DNA from: Erythroxylum novogranatense
Taxonomy: Eukaryota > Streptophyta > Magnoliopsida > Malpighiales > Erythroxylaceae
DNA: 64,000 nucleotides
NCBI GenBank assembly: GCA_029891385.1
Contig: CM057225.1
Span: forward strand, 10,412,060-10,476,059
Reading direction: 5' to 3'
This document shows positions 44,650 to 55,443 of the stretch, piece by piece. Each line of letters starts with the position of its first letter. The stretch's first letter is position 1. The translations under genes and the position numbers were made by a program. The notes under the pieces were generated by a model that was not told where the DNA came from, did not search any database, and saw only the letters and a program-made list of their open reading frames with translations.

Positions 44650-45640
44650 TCAAAATGATTTAGGAAGATTGTATTCATTTAACATAGTTCTACTCATTTC
44701 TTCAAGAGAGCGATTCTTCCTTTCTACTACACCATTTTGTTGTAGTGTTCTTGGTGTTGAGAAATTGTGCTCCATTCCATATTTATCGCAAAGATTTTCA
44801 AATGGTTCACACTCAAATTCACCTCTATGATCGGTTCTAATAGCAACAATTGTCAAGTTCTTCTCATTTTGAACCAACCTACACCACTTAGTAAATTCGT
44901 TAAAAGCATCACTTTTATTTGCAAGAAATCTAACCCAAGTAAATCTAGAAAAATCATCCACAATAACAAGGACATATAATTTACCACTAAGAGTAGCATG
45001 TCTAGATGGTCCAATTAAATCCATATGAACAAGTTCAAGAATTCTAGATGTGCAAATTTCTTTCTTTGGTTTGAAAGATTCTCTAACATGTTTGCCTTTT
45101 AAACAAGATTCACACAAGTGATCTTTAACAAATTTTATTTTAGGCAAACCTCTCACAATGTCGTTTTTTGAAAGCTTAGAAATTAAAGGGAAAGGAGCAT
45201 GTCCTAATTTCCTATGCCATAAAAATGCATTTTCTTCTAATGTTACCAAACACTTTTCATTAAATGAACTATCATCATGTAGATCAACAATGTATGTATT
45301 TCCATGTCTCAAACCAATGAAAGCAACATGACCATCCTTCTTAACCATGCAATGTGATGATTCAAAAACTACATTAAAGTTCATATCACATAGTTGAGAA
45401 GTACTTAACAAATTATGTTTCAAACCATCAACAAGCAAAACATTGTCAATGGTAGGTAAAGGTTCCTTACCCACTTTACCAATCCTAATGACCTTACCTT
45501 TGTTGTTGTCTCCAAAAGTGACATAACCTTGATTCTTTGGTTTGATTTCTGCAAACAGGTTCTTGTCTCCACTCATGTGCCTTAAACATCCACTATCAAT
45601 GTACCAAGTGCTTGAAGGTTTATGATTCCTTGCTTGTGCC
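44650..45640 (-). pseudogene. Copia-3 protease, pre-integrase and integrase core
   Basis: Protease motif W-Y-I-D-S-G-C-L-R-H-M lies at about 45570-45605, with catalytic D-S-G intact. Then pre-integrase A-F-L-W-H-R-K-L-G-H and C-E-S-C-L-K-G-K, and the integrase core: H-M-D-L-I-G-P-S (first Asp), V-I-V-D-D-F-S-R-F-T-W, I-R-T-D-H-R-G-E-F (second Asp) and Q-Q-N-G-V-V-E-R-K-N-R (Glu). One open stretch of 308 codons from M at 45576. Confidence 0.9.
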
Positions 45641-45673
45641 TACAATAGGAACATCCTTTCTTCTTATAGGTAC

Positions 45674-47329
45674 TCAAGTCATTTTGGGTCCATTTTGGTT
45701 AGCTATATAAACCATATTAGGAGGAGTTGTGCCTTTTAACACCCAGATTTTCTTAACCTTAACACATCTCCTAACACTTTTGCATACAAGTTCTATATGA
45801 CCATCTTTCAAGCATCTAGCATATTGAGAAATTTTTCCATCCTTAGTAAATTTGGAAATTAAAGAACAATCTCTATCAAAAGGATCATATCCTAATTCAT
45901 GTTTAGAAATTGAATATCTTTGCAAAGATAACAATTTTTCAAACTTTTCGTTTCCATTCGCAAATTTTCCAACCACATAAGAAAATTCCTTTCTAAGTCT
46001 ATCAAGCTCACAAATAAGATTTTCCTTTTCAACAAGACATGCAGAATGATCTTCCTTTGGACTATCTAAATCATCAATAGTCTCATGTAAGGCACTATTT
46101 TTAGCAACCAATTCTCTTATTTTCTTTCTCAATTTCTTGTTGATTTCAATAGTTTCTTCAAAATCAATTTGTAAAGCATTAAAAGAATCTCTAAGATCTT
46201 GATCAAATAAAGTTACCACTTCTTCGTCATCACTTGTTGAGGAGTTATTAGCCATAAGAGTTAGGTTGTTTTCATCATTGCTTTGGTATGCTTCCTTATC
46301 ATCACTCCAAGTGGCTACTAGGCTAACTTTCTTTTTCCCTTTGTCATATTTGTCACTTTTCTGGAAATTTGAGGTGGAAGATGAGCTTTTACATTCTTTA
46401 GCATGATGTCCCCTTTTTCCACATTTCCAACATTCTTCATTGCTTTTCTTTTCATCATACCCCTTTGATCTTCTTTCCATGGCAAAATTCTTTCTTTCTC
46501 CATTTCTACTACCAATTAATTCTTTCCTCCTATTTTTGAGTAGTCCTTTGAACTTCCTCAAATTTCTGGCATACATTGCTATTTCTTTGTCTTCCTCTTC
46601 TTCATCTAATTCTTTATCACTTTCATCAAGGGAAGAAACATTAGCTTTTAAAGCAATTAACTTTTGCGACTTACCTCTACCTCCTCTTGATTTGAGAATG
46701 ATCTGATAGTTGATGAGAGATCCCACTAAGGCATTGAACTCCAAGTAATTTAGATCCTTGGACTTCATAATGGCGGTAACTTGTGAATCCCATTCTTTCG
46801 GAAGAGAGCGAAGAATCTTCTTCGCCTTCTCGCTATCCATCATATGCTTTCCAAGGTTGCCTAATCCATTTATGATTTCTGCAAAACCATCAAGCATAGT
46901 GGAAATAGACTCACCTTCCTTCATGACAAACATTTCATAGTCATGGAGAAGCATGTTGATATTTGTTTCCCAAACTTTGTTGGTTCCTTCATAGGTGATG
47001 CGAAGTCTTTCCCACATTTCTTTAGCGCTGGTACAAGAATTAACTCGGTTTCTTTCCTCAACCGTGAGAGCACAATAAATTAGTTTCATAGCTTTCTCGT
47101 TGATGTAAGCTTTCTTCCAATCATTATCGTCGTACTCCATCTCCGTTTTTAACTCACCATTTTCTTTCAAAGGAGCTTGTGGACTAAAAATGATAATCTT
47201 CCAGTATTCCACTCCCTCGCTTATAATGTGATACTTCATAGGATTTTTCCAAGAAGAATAGTTAGTACTATGAAATAAAGGAGGGAGATTGTTTATGTTA
47301 CCTGCTTCCGCTAGGTTATTGTGTGTCAT
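45674..47329 (-). pseudogene. Copia-3 Gag, Sirevirus type
   Basis: ATG at 47329 (M-T-H-N-N-L), 15 bp past the PBS; the frame is also open into the PBS. About 551 codons: N-terminal gag domain (Y-S-S-W-K-N-P-M, E-M-W-E-R-L, L-R-S-L-P-K-E-W-D), a Lys-rich basic stretch, one CCHC zinc knuckle C-W-K-C-G-K-R-G-H-H-A-K-E-C, then a heptad-rich Leu/Glu/Lys region (near 45950-46200) likely to coil. The stop at 45674-45676 is TGA after P-K-M-T, where relatives read Trp and run on into pol, so this is a broken gag-pol frame. Gag itself looks whole. Confidence 0.88.
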
Positions 47330-47343
47330 CCCTGGATTCTTCT

Positions 47344-47355
47344 GCTCTAATACCA
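47344..47355 (-). promoter_or_regulatory. Copia-3 primer binding site
   Basis: Coding strand TGGTATTAGAGC, one base off the tRNA-iMet match TGGTATCAGAGC; C-to-T. Two bases from the LTR. Confidence 0.9.
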
Positions 47356-47357
47356 AT

Positions 47358-48432
47358 TGTAAATGATCTAGAAGGGGGGTTGAATAGATCTTTAAAGCTT
47401 TTTGAAAAATTCTACAATAAAATCATAAGTTAATTCACACAAAAAAATTTAATCAAATCTAAATGTAAAGAGTAGGGAAGAAGAGAAAACACTGCTTTTA
47501 TAGAGGTTCGGTGCTAAGACCTACGTCCTCTACCTAAGCTCCCATTTAGGATTTTGCAAACCAATTTATTGCACACTTTGTAGTTCAGTTTGAACTTTTA
47601 CAATACCACTTGATTTCTAGCTCAAGCTACATTTACAACCGATTTCTTTTTCGGCACAAATCCTACCTCACACGTGACCTTTCACTAGTCACTCAAATTG
47701 TAAGAGAAATAAGATAACGATTAAAAAACAAAGCTCAATACAATGGTGTAACAAGATAAGAACGCTAATGAGCAATTTTGGAGCAATAGAAGAGTCTTTT
47801 CACTTGTAGAACTTCTATAGTATTTTTCCTTGATCATCCACTCTTATACTTGAAGGAAAATAGCTGTTGGAATCCATTCTAGCCGTTGCATGATTGTTAT
47901 GACCGTTCCTTAACATCCTCCTTTCCATTTCTGACTAATTGACTTGTTGGTATTAATTTCCTGTACCCATAAGTTGACTTGTCGTCATGTATAAGTCGAC
48001 TTGTGACAACATTTTTCATAAAATTTTATCTCCGCTCTTCTATAAGTCGACTTGTGTCCTTCGATAAGTTGATTTATGTACTATTAGTCAACTTGTGTTG
48101 AAATATCTTCATATGTTAGTCGACTTATGTTGTTCTAGTCGACTTATGTTGTTCGGATCTTGATATATAAGTTGACTTATGATGTGCTAGTAGACTTATG
48201 TAGGCTCCAACGGTAATATCCACTCAAATCTTTTACAATCTTCATTATTAATGTCTCTTGCACTTATAAGGAAACTTCCATCTTGATTCTTCAATGATTA
48301 ATCACTTGCCCATCTTGATTTGCACAATAATAATCCCAAAATACCTTAAATAATTTCTTAACTAATTCTAGATATTTTATTATTATCAAAACATAAAAGG
48401 GATTTAATTTGTCAACCACCATTGGTTCAACA
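47358..48432 (-). repeat. Copia-3 5' LTR
   Basis: 1075 bp. Its palindrome array (about 47970-48200) has lost one site by a deletion of about 20 bp, and several cores have become GTTGAC or GTCAAC, the pattern of CpG deamination. Confidence 0.95.
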
Positions 48433-48975
48433 TCTATGTTTGATGTTTTGGTCTTTTTTCTTCTTGGGCTGTAACAGGGGCTTGAGTTGACATATGGTGC
48501 CATACAATAACATTCAAATGTTGCCGTTGATTGTCACTAAATAACTATTACTTTGATTTGAAATGAATAAAAGATTCAAACACTTTGAATCATAATTTCA
48601 TTTTCCGTATTATATGTATATGTATATATGTATTAGTAAGTTAATAATTTTTTTATTTATGATTGACTGTTGACAAGTTGGTGAACGCTTCCTAGTTAAA
48701 ATATGCGGTTATAAAGTTACAGTTTTTTTTTTCAATTTTTCATATATGTGAGTCCCTTTAACTTGCAACAATTAATTTGAGCATTTAAGAATGGAAACAA
48801 ACATGCTTGACACTTGAAGAAATGGATTTAATTTACCGAATGATAAAACTTTTAAAAAAACTAATTTGATTATGAAGACAATGTGTCAAACTACCAATCC
48901 TTTTATATTACTCATTAAACTTACAAAACGAAGCTGATTCCATGTGACATTTTAATTAATTGTATATCTTTGTTA
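48433..48975. other. AT-rich intergenic sequence
   Basis: Host sequence between Copia-3 and the next repeat pair. Low-complexity T runs and a TATATGTATATATG stretch. No gene or known repeat recognised. Confidence 0.6.
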
Positions 48976-49468
48976 TGTTAGTACGTAGTGGAAGCCTTAT
49001 TACGTACCCCAGATTTAGATAAAATGATTAAAAACGAAGGTAATGCGGAATATCTAGATTTTGGTTCCATCTATGATTCCGATGCCGATTCTGAGCTCCA
49101 AACGTCTCCGAATCTTCCGGGACCTTTAGTGGAAAGTGATCACCGACTCACGGGTTAGGCCTTTCTATAGTTTCCTCAAATCACAAGCTCTCTTAACAAG
49201 TCAAAGAACCTTATGCTCGTGAATGAACTCTTCTTGAGTAACTGCAGGAGACCTTAACTTTATATAGCTTCCATGTCGGGCTTCCCCATCACAAGGCCGA
49301 TATGGACCCGGTCTATATAAATCAGGACCCATTTTTCATCTGGACTTTGACCCATTAATTTATATCATTTATTGCACCACTTTATTATCTTTATCTGGAT
49401 CAAATGGCGTAACTTAACCGGTAATTTATTTAAAAACCAAAATTGCAATTAATGTTAGTCCAACTTTA
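48976..49468 (-). repeat. Direct repeat / putative 3' LTR, left copy
   Basis: About 493 bp, matched by 52077-52568 with roughly one change per 15-20 bases by eye. Contains TATATAGC near 49262. Confidence 0.8.
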
Positions 49469-52062
49469 GAACATAAGTATTAAATGCAAAATGTCAACCT
49501 TCAGTATCCTTAATTGATCAAAAGATCACATATAAAATGTGTCTTGTAAATCCTAATGAACCTTAATATAAAGTTCAGTACATACAGCCCCTATAGATAT
49601 CACTTCCACATCTTTATTAATATGAACTATTAGTTCCTCCTTCCCTTTATTTGGCTTTATCATGGATATGAACTACTGCATTGTGAAAGCACCCTAATTA
49701 GATGTTCCACTAAATAGTCACTTATACTGAATGCAAATATTACAAATTGATTCATAATTGATGAATCAAAGAGTAATCTAATGTCTCAGTCTTCCCTTTA
49801 AACCTCATACTATGGGTTTCTTTATATCCAAGGGACCTTTACCAGAACTAGTTTGAACAACGTCAGCATGTGGAGAAGATTTGAGCTTTCTACCTTTGAA
49901 CTTAATGGGCTTCATCTTTGTCTTCCCTTAAGCTGCTTCCAAGACTGTAGGAGTAACAACTTGAGTTTCTCCACCTCAACAACACAATGGGATATCAAAG
50001 CATTGAAGTCTCAATATCTTCACCTACTGTGAAAATAAATTATTCTCGATATGTACTACATTACTCCCCTTTTCCTCTATATACTTTATGGAGAATAATA
50101 CTTTCATCAAGGCACGTGTCTCAATACCGGATGAAACTTGTAACTTTGGGAGACATTACCAAGAAACTCCTTCGCTATATCTATGTCCAGAAGTTCAGTT
50201 TGCAAATGGTTAGGATTGGATTTCTTAATGGTCGTCAGATATAATCTGTTCGATCAATCTTAGGTTTCATAGGCTGCTTTATGAGCTGTCAACCTCATGG
50301 ATGTAATTGGAGATGACTTACCTATCCATATGGCCATTTCAACTACAGCTATCTCCATAACCTTCAAACCATCCACCTTCCAATTCTCCGTCTAATTCTT
50401 TATATTGAAACCAGCAAGGGTTTCAATGGTGAAATTGATCTAGTAGACTGAAAAGGTTACTTCATGATGATAAACTTTAAATCAGCACTAATGTAGGACA
50501 ACAACGATACTAAAGTCATTAATAATATCTTTCCTGAAAATCCGATCATATATATTATAAAATACCTTTGGGATGAATACATAATATATGCAATTAGACT
50601 TCCACACATAAAAGTGATCATAGTATAAACCATCAACTCTCATGATTCATGACACTACCACCTTTGGGTGAATAGATCACTTGAACAACAACCTTCCTCC
50701 ATCCAATGCCTTGATGCACATCTCAAAATTTTATGTAAGGCCAACATCTTTGGGCAAAATAACCAAATATAAAATCAGAGACATCCCTCAACATGTAAGC
50801 AAAACAATTCAGAATATTGACTCGAAAGGTCACTTTGGTAACTACATTCTCATCAGCATCCAAAAAAATCCGCAAACACAAGGGATACATCTTTATGTCA
50901 TTCTCACATCCTTTATGGGCATATTGTATGTGAAATGCAACTTCAATAAATGCAAAAATCCTAATGTACAAGCTCATTGTCACACACACGTGCTGAAGAC
51001 ATTCTCCGAAAACTTCATTCGAGACTTTCGTAAATGAAAAATCTCAGTAGAGTGACTATTGTGCGTCACCGAATACTGAACCGACCTCCTGAGACATGTC
51101 AACCTTATGTATCTTCCTTATGGCAAGTTCATTGCACGAAAATTCACTCAAAAATAGCTTCAGAATATCTCAATTCCTATTTTCGATTGATTATCATGCA
51201 ATCCAAAACGTTGAAAATGAGACCTGAGACATGAGACATGAGACCTTATGTATCTCCCTCATACGAAGTCCGAAGCATGAAAATTCAATCGAAATCGGAT
51301 TCAGAATACCTTAATTCATCTTTCTGGAGTTAAACTTTAATTTATTACAAATGTAATAAATCCAAAAAAATAGAAAAAGGTTACTTTATAAATTTTTTGG
51401 ACCCGAAAACTAACCCAAAACACCCTGGTCTACCTTATGAGAAATCTGGAATTTTTAAGGTTTTTCCTTTTTTTTTGGAACTATTGTAGCTAACTGTACG
51501 GCTGACGTCAGTGTGTATCACGGGAGGGTGCGCGTGCTACGCACGCGCGGGGCCAGATATGCCACACAAGCATCTGGTCGTGCTCTGCACATGCCTCCAC
51601 CTGCAGACGCGCGGACACTATGTAGCAAGTGCCATGCACGTGCCAACACTTGTCGCGCATCTGCTAGGCCACGTGTCTGCCCGTGTGGATGGTCCGGATG
51701 GGTAGGTGTGTAGGCCGCGAGTCGCTCGTGCGTTGCACGCATGACACGCGTCGCCTGTCTACTAGAGCGACGTGGGGCGCTCAGATTGGCGCGTGTTGCG
51801 CTCCCACGCCCTGCAGCAACGTCGAGCGTATGCCACACGCGCTCAACGGTCTTCCACATTTCCGACGCTGGAGGCAATTTTTAGCATCCCGGAAGTTCAT
51901 TTTTGGCTCCGTTCGACCCATTTTTTGTAGCTAACCTTATGTATACCAATTTTATGCAATTATATATGTAAAAAAAATTGAAAAATGAATCAAAAACCCA
52001 GGAAAACCATATGAGATGAAAAACTGAAAAACCTTCATTTTCGGCAATCCGATCACGTAACC
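49469..52062 (-). other. Interior of the 48976-52568 unit
   Basis: Mostly non-coding with short decayed frames. On the minus strand near 49800-49916 a Lys/Pro-rich stretch (K-F-K-G-R-K-L-K-S-S-P-H-A-D-V-V) looks like former coding sequence, and 50723-50989 is open (88 codons) without a recognised domain. GC island at 51490-51870. Confidence 0.5.
51490..51870. other. CpG-rich island
   Basis: About 380 bp of clearly GC-rich, CpG-dense sequence within DNA that is otherwise strongly AT-rich. Recurrent CACGCG, GCGCGT, CACGTG and GACGT words, several self-complementary (GTGCGCGTGCTACGCACGCGC near 51527-51548). Open frames on both strands are due to base composition. Confidence 0.75.
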
Positions 52063-52074
52063 GCTCTGATAACA
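52063..52074 (-). promoter_or_regulatory. Putative primer binding site
   Basis: Coding-strand TGTTATCAGAGC, one mismatch from the tRNA-iMet site, two bases from the right repeat. Confidence 0.65.
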
Positions 52075-52076
52075 CA

Positions 52077-52568
52077 TGTTAGTACGTAGTGGGAGCCTTA
52101 TTACGTGCCCCAGATCTACATGAAAGGATTAAAATGAATGTAATGCGGAATACCTAGATTTTGGTTCCATCTCTAATTTTGATGCCGATTCCGAGCTCCA
52201 AACGTCTCCGAATCTTCGGGGACCTTTAGTGAAAAGTGATCATCGACTCACGAGCTAGGCCTTTCTACAGCTTCCTCAAATCACGAGCTCTCTTAACGGG
52301 TCAGAGAACCTTATGCTCGTGAATGAACTCTTCTTGAGTAACTGCAGGAGACCTTACCTTTATATAGCTTCCATATCGGGCTTCCCCATCACAAGGCCGA
52401 TATGGACCTAGTCTATACTAATCGGGACCCATTTTCTATCTGGACTTCAACCCATTAATCTAGATCATTTATTGGGCTATTTTATTATCTTTATCTGGAT
52501 CAAATAACGTAACTTAACCGGTAATTTATTTAAAAACCAAAATTGCAATTAATGTTAGTCGAACTTTA
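52077..52568 (-). repeat. Direct repeat / putative 5' LTR, right copy
   Basis: Partner of 48976-49468. Beyond 52568 the two flanks diverge. Confidence 0.8.
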
Positions 52569-53658
52569 TGAGACATGGACAAAATTGTCCCTAAGGACAA
52601 AAATGTCTTACATGTTATTCTCATCATCATTCTATAATAAGCAAAATTAACCTTAATGATAATAATTGAATTAACGAGTTTCCAAAGTCTTATTTAAATG
52701 CAACATAATTTGAACGAATTAATAAGAAAGTTGAAATACATAGCGACACTTATAGTCTATGTTGATTTAAGTACTATAACTAATCAGTTTGTTATATATT
52801 TAATTAATTAAATATGTTCTTTATTTTATTTATATTTTTTAATTAACTAAAGTATAGAATAAAATTCATGAGATAAATATATCTTGTAAATAAAATTATG
52901 ATAGAATTATGACGATAAGATCCATCTGTATTTATATATTTTTCCCTAAATTGTTCATAGTCATTCCTTAATTAAAATTGAAGAGTAATATAGCGAAAGG
53001 TTAACACACATTGTGTTTCTTATTCATAAAGGAAATAGTCAATTTCAAAGACTAAAATACGGAGATACTTAAAAAATATTTTGTTGTTTATTAGAAAATA
53101 AGTTTACCAAACTAGCCTTAAGGATCTCATATAGGAATTATTATGTTTTGATACCATAAATGACTTGTTCTATTTAGAGTAACTCACTTATATAATATTA
53201 AATATGTAGAGATAGCTAAGTAAATTGCTAAAGTATTAGTAACTCTAAATCTCTAAATAAATAAGGAGAATGTTCTATTATTCTTAATTAGTAGCGCTTT
53301 TTAAAAATATTTTATCATAGTTAATTCAAATTGGAGAAATGATATTTTTATTATCGTTACAAATTAATTGATATTTAGTAAGAAAAATATAATTGAATTT
53401 AAATAAAGTAGACATTTATTTTCTACCATATGTCTAAGTAGACTATTAAATGATGAAAGAATTAATTTATACAATCTAACTATGCATGGATAAGTCGAGT
53501 CAAATTATTTTAACATTTCTAATGTTTAGATGGTTATGACATGTTATTAAATGTCTACCTTGATCTATAAATATAAATTATTTAATTGAAGAATTAAGAT
53601 AAATTAAGAAGAGCTTTAATTTACCTAATTATGATTATAATTTATAATCATTGTCATC
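52569..53658. other. AT-rich intergenic sequence
   Basis: Very AT-rich, with TTAATTAATTAAAT and long A/T runs. No open frame of note, no repeat matched within the window. Confidence 0.6.
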
Positions 53659-54377
53659 TGTTGGACCCCGATCTTTTGGTAAAATTTAGAAATATTAAAT
53701 GTATGAAATGAGTTTTTTTTGTATATGTATTGTTTTATAGATGTTATTGTGCTTTAAGAAAATTGATGAGAAAAGAATTGTTTGGTTTTGATGACTTTGA
53801 TATTTGAGTAGATTTGTATGGTTTATGAAAGTTAAAGTGAATGAGTGATTGAAATGGAAGTTGAAAATCAAGAAATAAAGAGTAAAAGTGTGAGAATTTG
53901 TTGAATTACGAAAGTTTGACTTTTTGGAGAAGAAGAGTTGACTTTTTGGGCAAAAAATTTGTGATTTTTCTCTAGGATGATCTAGGCAGTTTTTGATAAA
54001 ATTATTTGCATGAAACTTGTAGCTTATGTTGAGAGCTTTCTATCACCATAAAGGATGAAATTTTTCGATATCGGGATTGAAAGTTATGATCTTTCAAAGT
54101 TAAGGTTATTTTGCTTTGTTTTTGAAAATGCTCTTAAGTGTAGGATTATGTATGCTGTATTTTGAGGAGAATTCTAGACTGATATATTTTGAATTGAGTT
54201 AAGTGGTCTACATGAAAGTCATAGAAGATTTTTATATCTTTACAATGATGTATAATATGTTATTTTTGGAAGTGGGAATTGGAAGATGTGAATGTATGAA
54301 GTTTGGATATTGTTTAGGTGATTTTTAACAGGGCAGGAACTTTGATTGAAAGATTGACCTGGTTAGAGGTTGAAATT
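53659..54377 (+). repeat. TGTTGG-family LTR fragment
   Basis: Starts TGTTGGACCCCGATCTTTT like 28596 and follows copy C for about 0.7 kb (TTTGGATATTG-TTAGGTGATT and CAGGAACTTTGATTGAAA near the end). Cut at 54378 by the next chromovirus. Expected TSD TCATC at 53654-53658 cannot be tested. Confidence 0.85.
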
Positions 54378-54957
54378 TGTAACACCCCACTCCCGTATGA
54401 CCTGAACCCGACATCGATGGTGATATCCGAGTCGATGCCCTGCGAGGGTGGCGTGCTACATCACTCAGTCCAAACTCAATATAAATTTTTTTTGGAAACA
54501 TAAGCATACACTAGCAAAAAATCATTAACTTACATAATCACTGGTAAATACAATGGCCATAGGGGCCCTTTTCATAAATACAATTTATTTCAGTCTGTTG
54601 ACTTTACAATTTGATCTAATCTTAATACAAAAATTTCAGAAAAAATACAATTCTATCAGACACTAATGTAGATGCGAACTGATCCCGGCCACTTCTCTCA
54701 CTCACAAGCAGATGCTATATGCCCGTTGCCTAACGGGGTATTCTTCTGGATCCTGAAAAATAATTGCAAATTTTGGGTGCGTTTTGCGAACTCAGTAAGT
54801 GACCATCATCGATGGTTCACCCAGTCACATAACACAATTACCATACGTCGAACTTTATTTCATAATGCACATTCACACACACATCTACAGAATTCCACAT
54901 TCATATTTTTCATATTTGATACACGCATATGAGATTCACTTTCTATTTATTATTTTT

Positions 54958-55133
54958 TTGTGACCGAGTGCCTAAACTATCCCTTGTAGGGCTCATTAAT
55001 GATTATCCCTTATCCGTTGGTGGATACAGGGCTCATTAAACGTTGAGCCTGAGGCTCTGAATCACTTATGAGCTCCAAGCTCATTTTCACTCATTGAGCT
55101 TAAAGCTCTGATCGGTGGCGACTCTGGTCACAA
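54958..55133 (-). other. Multi-hairpin LTR module, copy 1
   Basis: 176 bp closed by TTGTGACC / GGTCACAA. Inside: GAGCCTGAGGCTC, GAGCTCCAAGCTC and GAGCTTAAAGCTC, each an inverted repeat with a 3-5 base loop. Confidence 0.75.
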
Positions 55134-55312
55134 CAGCCATTATGTTTCATGCAACACTCAAGCATATCACAATTATTTCATAATTTCACATTCAGAAGTA
55201 CCACATGATTGTTATCACATAAGTATAAGGAATTTTGCCTTTCACTCAATCAAAGAGATCAAATCAAATGCATATTAAATACGTATGTGACACCTTTCCA
55301 ATTTATTACGGT

Positions 55313-55443
55313 GTTGTGAACGAGCGCCTAAAACTGTCCCAATATGGGTGCATTAATCGTTGAGACTGATGCTCTGAATCACTGTGGGCTCGAGGCCCAA
55401 ATACATTGAGCTTTTAGCTCTCGGAGGCTGTTCCGGTCATAAC
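55313..55443 (-). other. Multi-hairpin LTR module, copy 2
   Basis: 131 bp, outer arms GTTGTGAACG / CGGTCATAAC (two mismatches), inner GGGCTCGAGGCCC and GAGCTTTTAGCTC. A diverged duplicate of copy 1 about 0.36 kb away. Confidence 0.65.

Larger units (their letters stand above)
40683..48432 (-). mobile_element. Ty1/copia element Copia-3, Sirevirus (SIRE/Maximus)-like
   Basis: 7750 bp with LTRs 40683-41778 and 47358-48432, TGTAAA...CAACA. Flanks TCTGT (40678-40682) and TCTAT (48433-48437) look like a 5-bp TSD with one change. Long Gag with coiled-coil tail, a single zinc knuckle, long 3' non-coding region and repeated polypurine-type tracts (41780, 41884, 41953, 41970, 42003) are Sirevirus traits (family knowledge). 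No env-like frame seen. Coding region broken mostly by single stops. Confidence 0.93.
48976..52568 (-). mobile_element. Short-LTR retrotransposon-like unit, no recognisable proteins
   Basis: Direct repeats 48976-49468 and 52077-52568 (TGTTAGTACGTAG...), with GCTCTGATAACA directly inside the right copy, a near tRNA-iMet PBS in minus orientation. The interior is about 2.6 kb. No clear PPT and no TSD found, so outer ends are uncertain. Small-LTR, non-autonomous element is the best reading; a segmental duplication is the alternative. Confidence 0.6.

Noticed and set aside
51511..51934. Overlapping open frames on both strands in the GC-rich island
   Set aside because: Explained by GC-rich composition, which lowers stop frequency; no domain and no codon signal.
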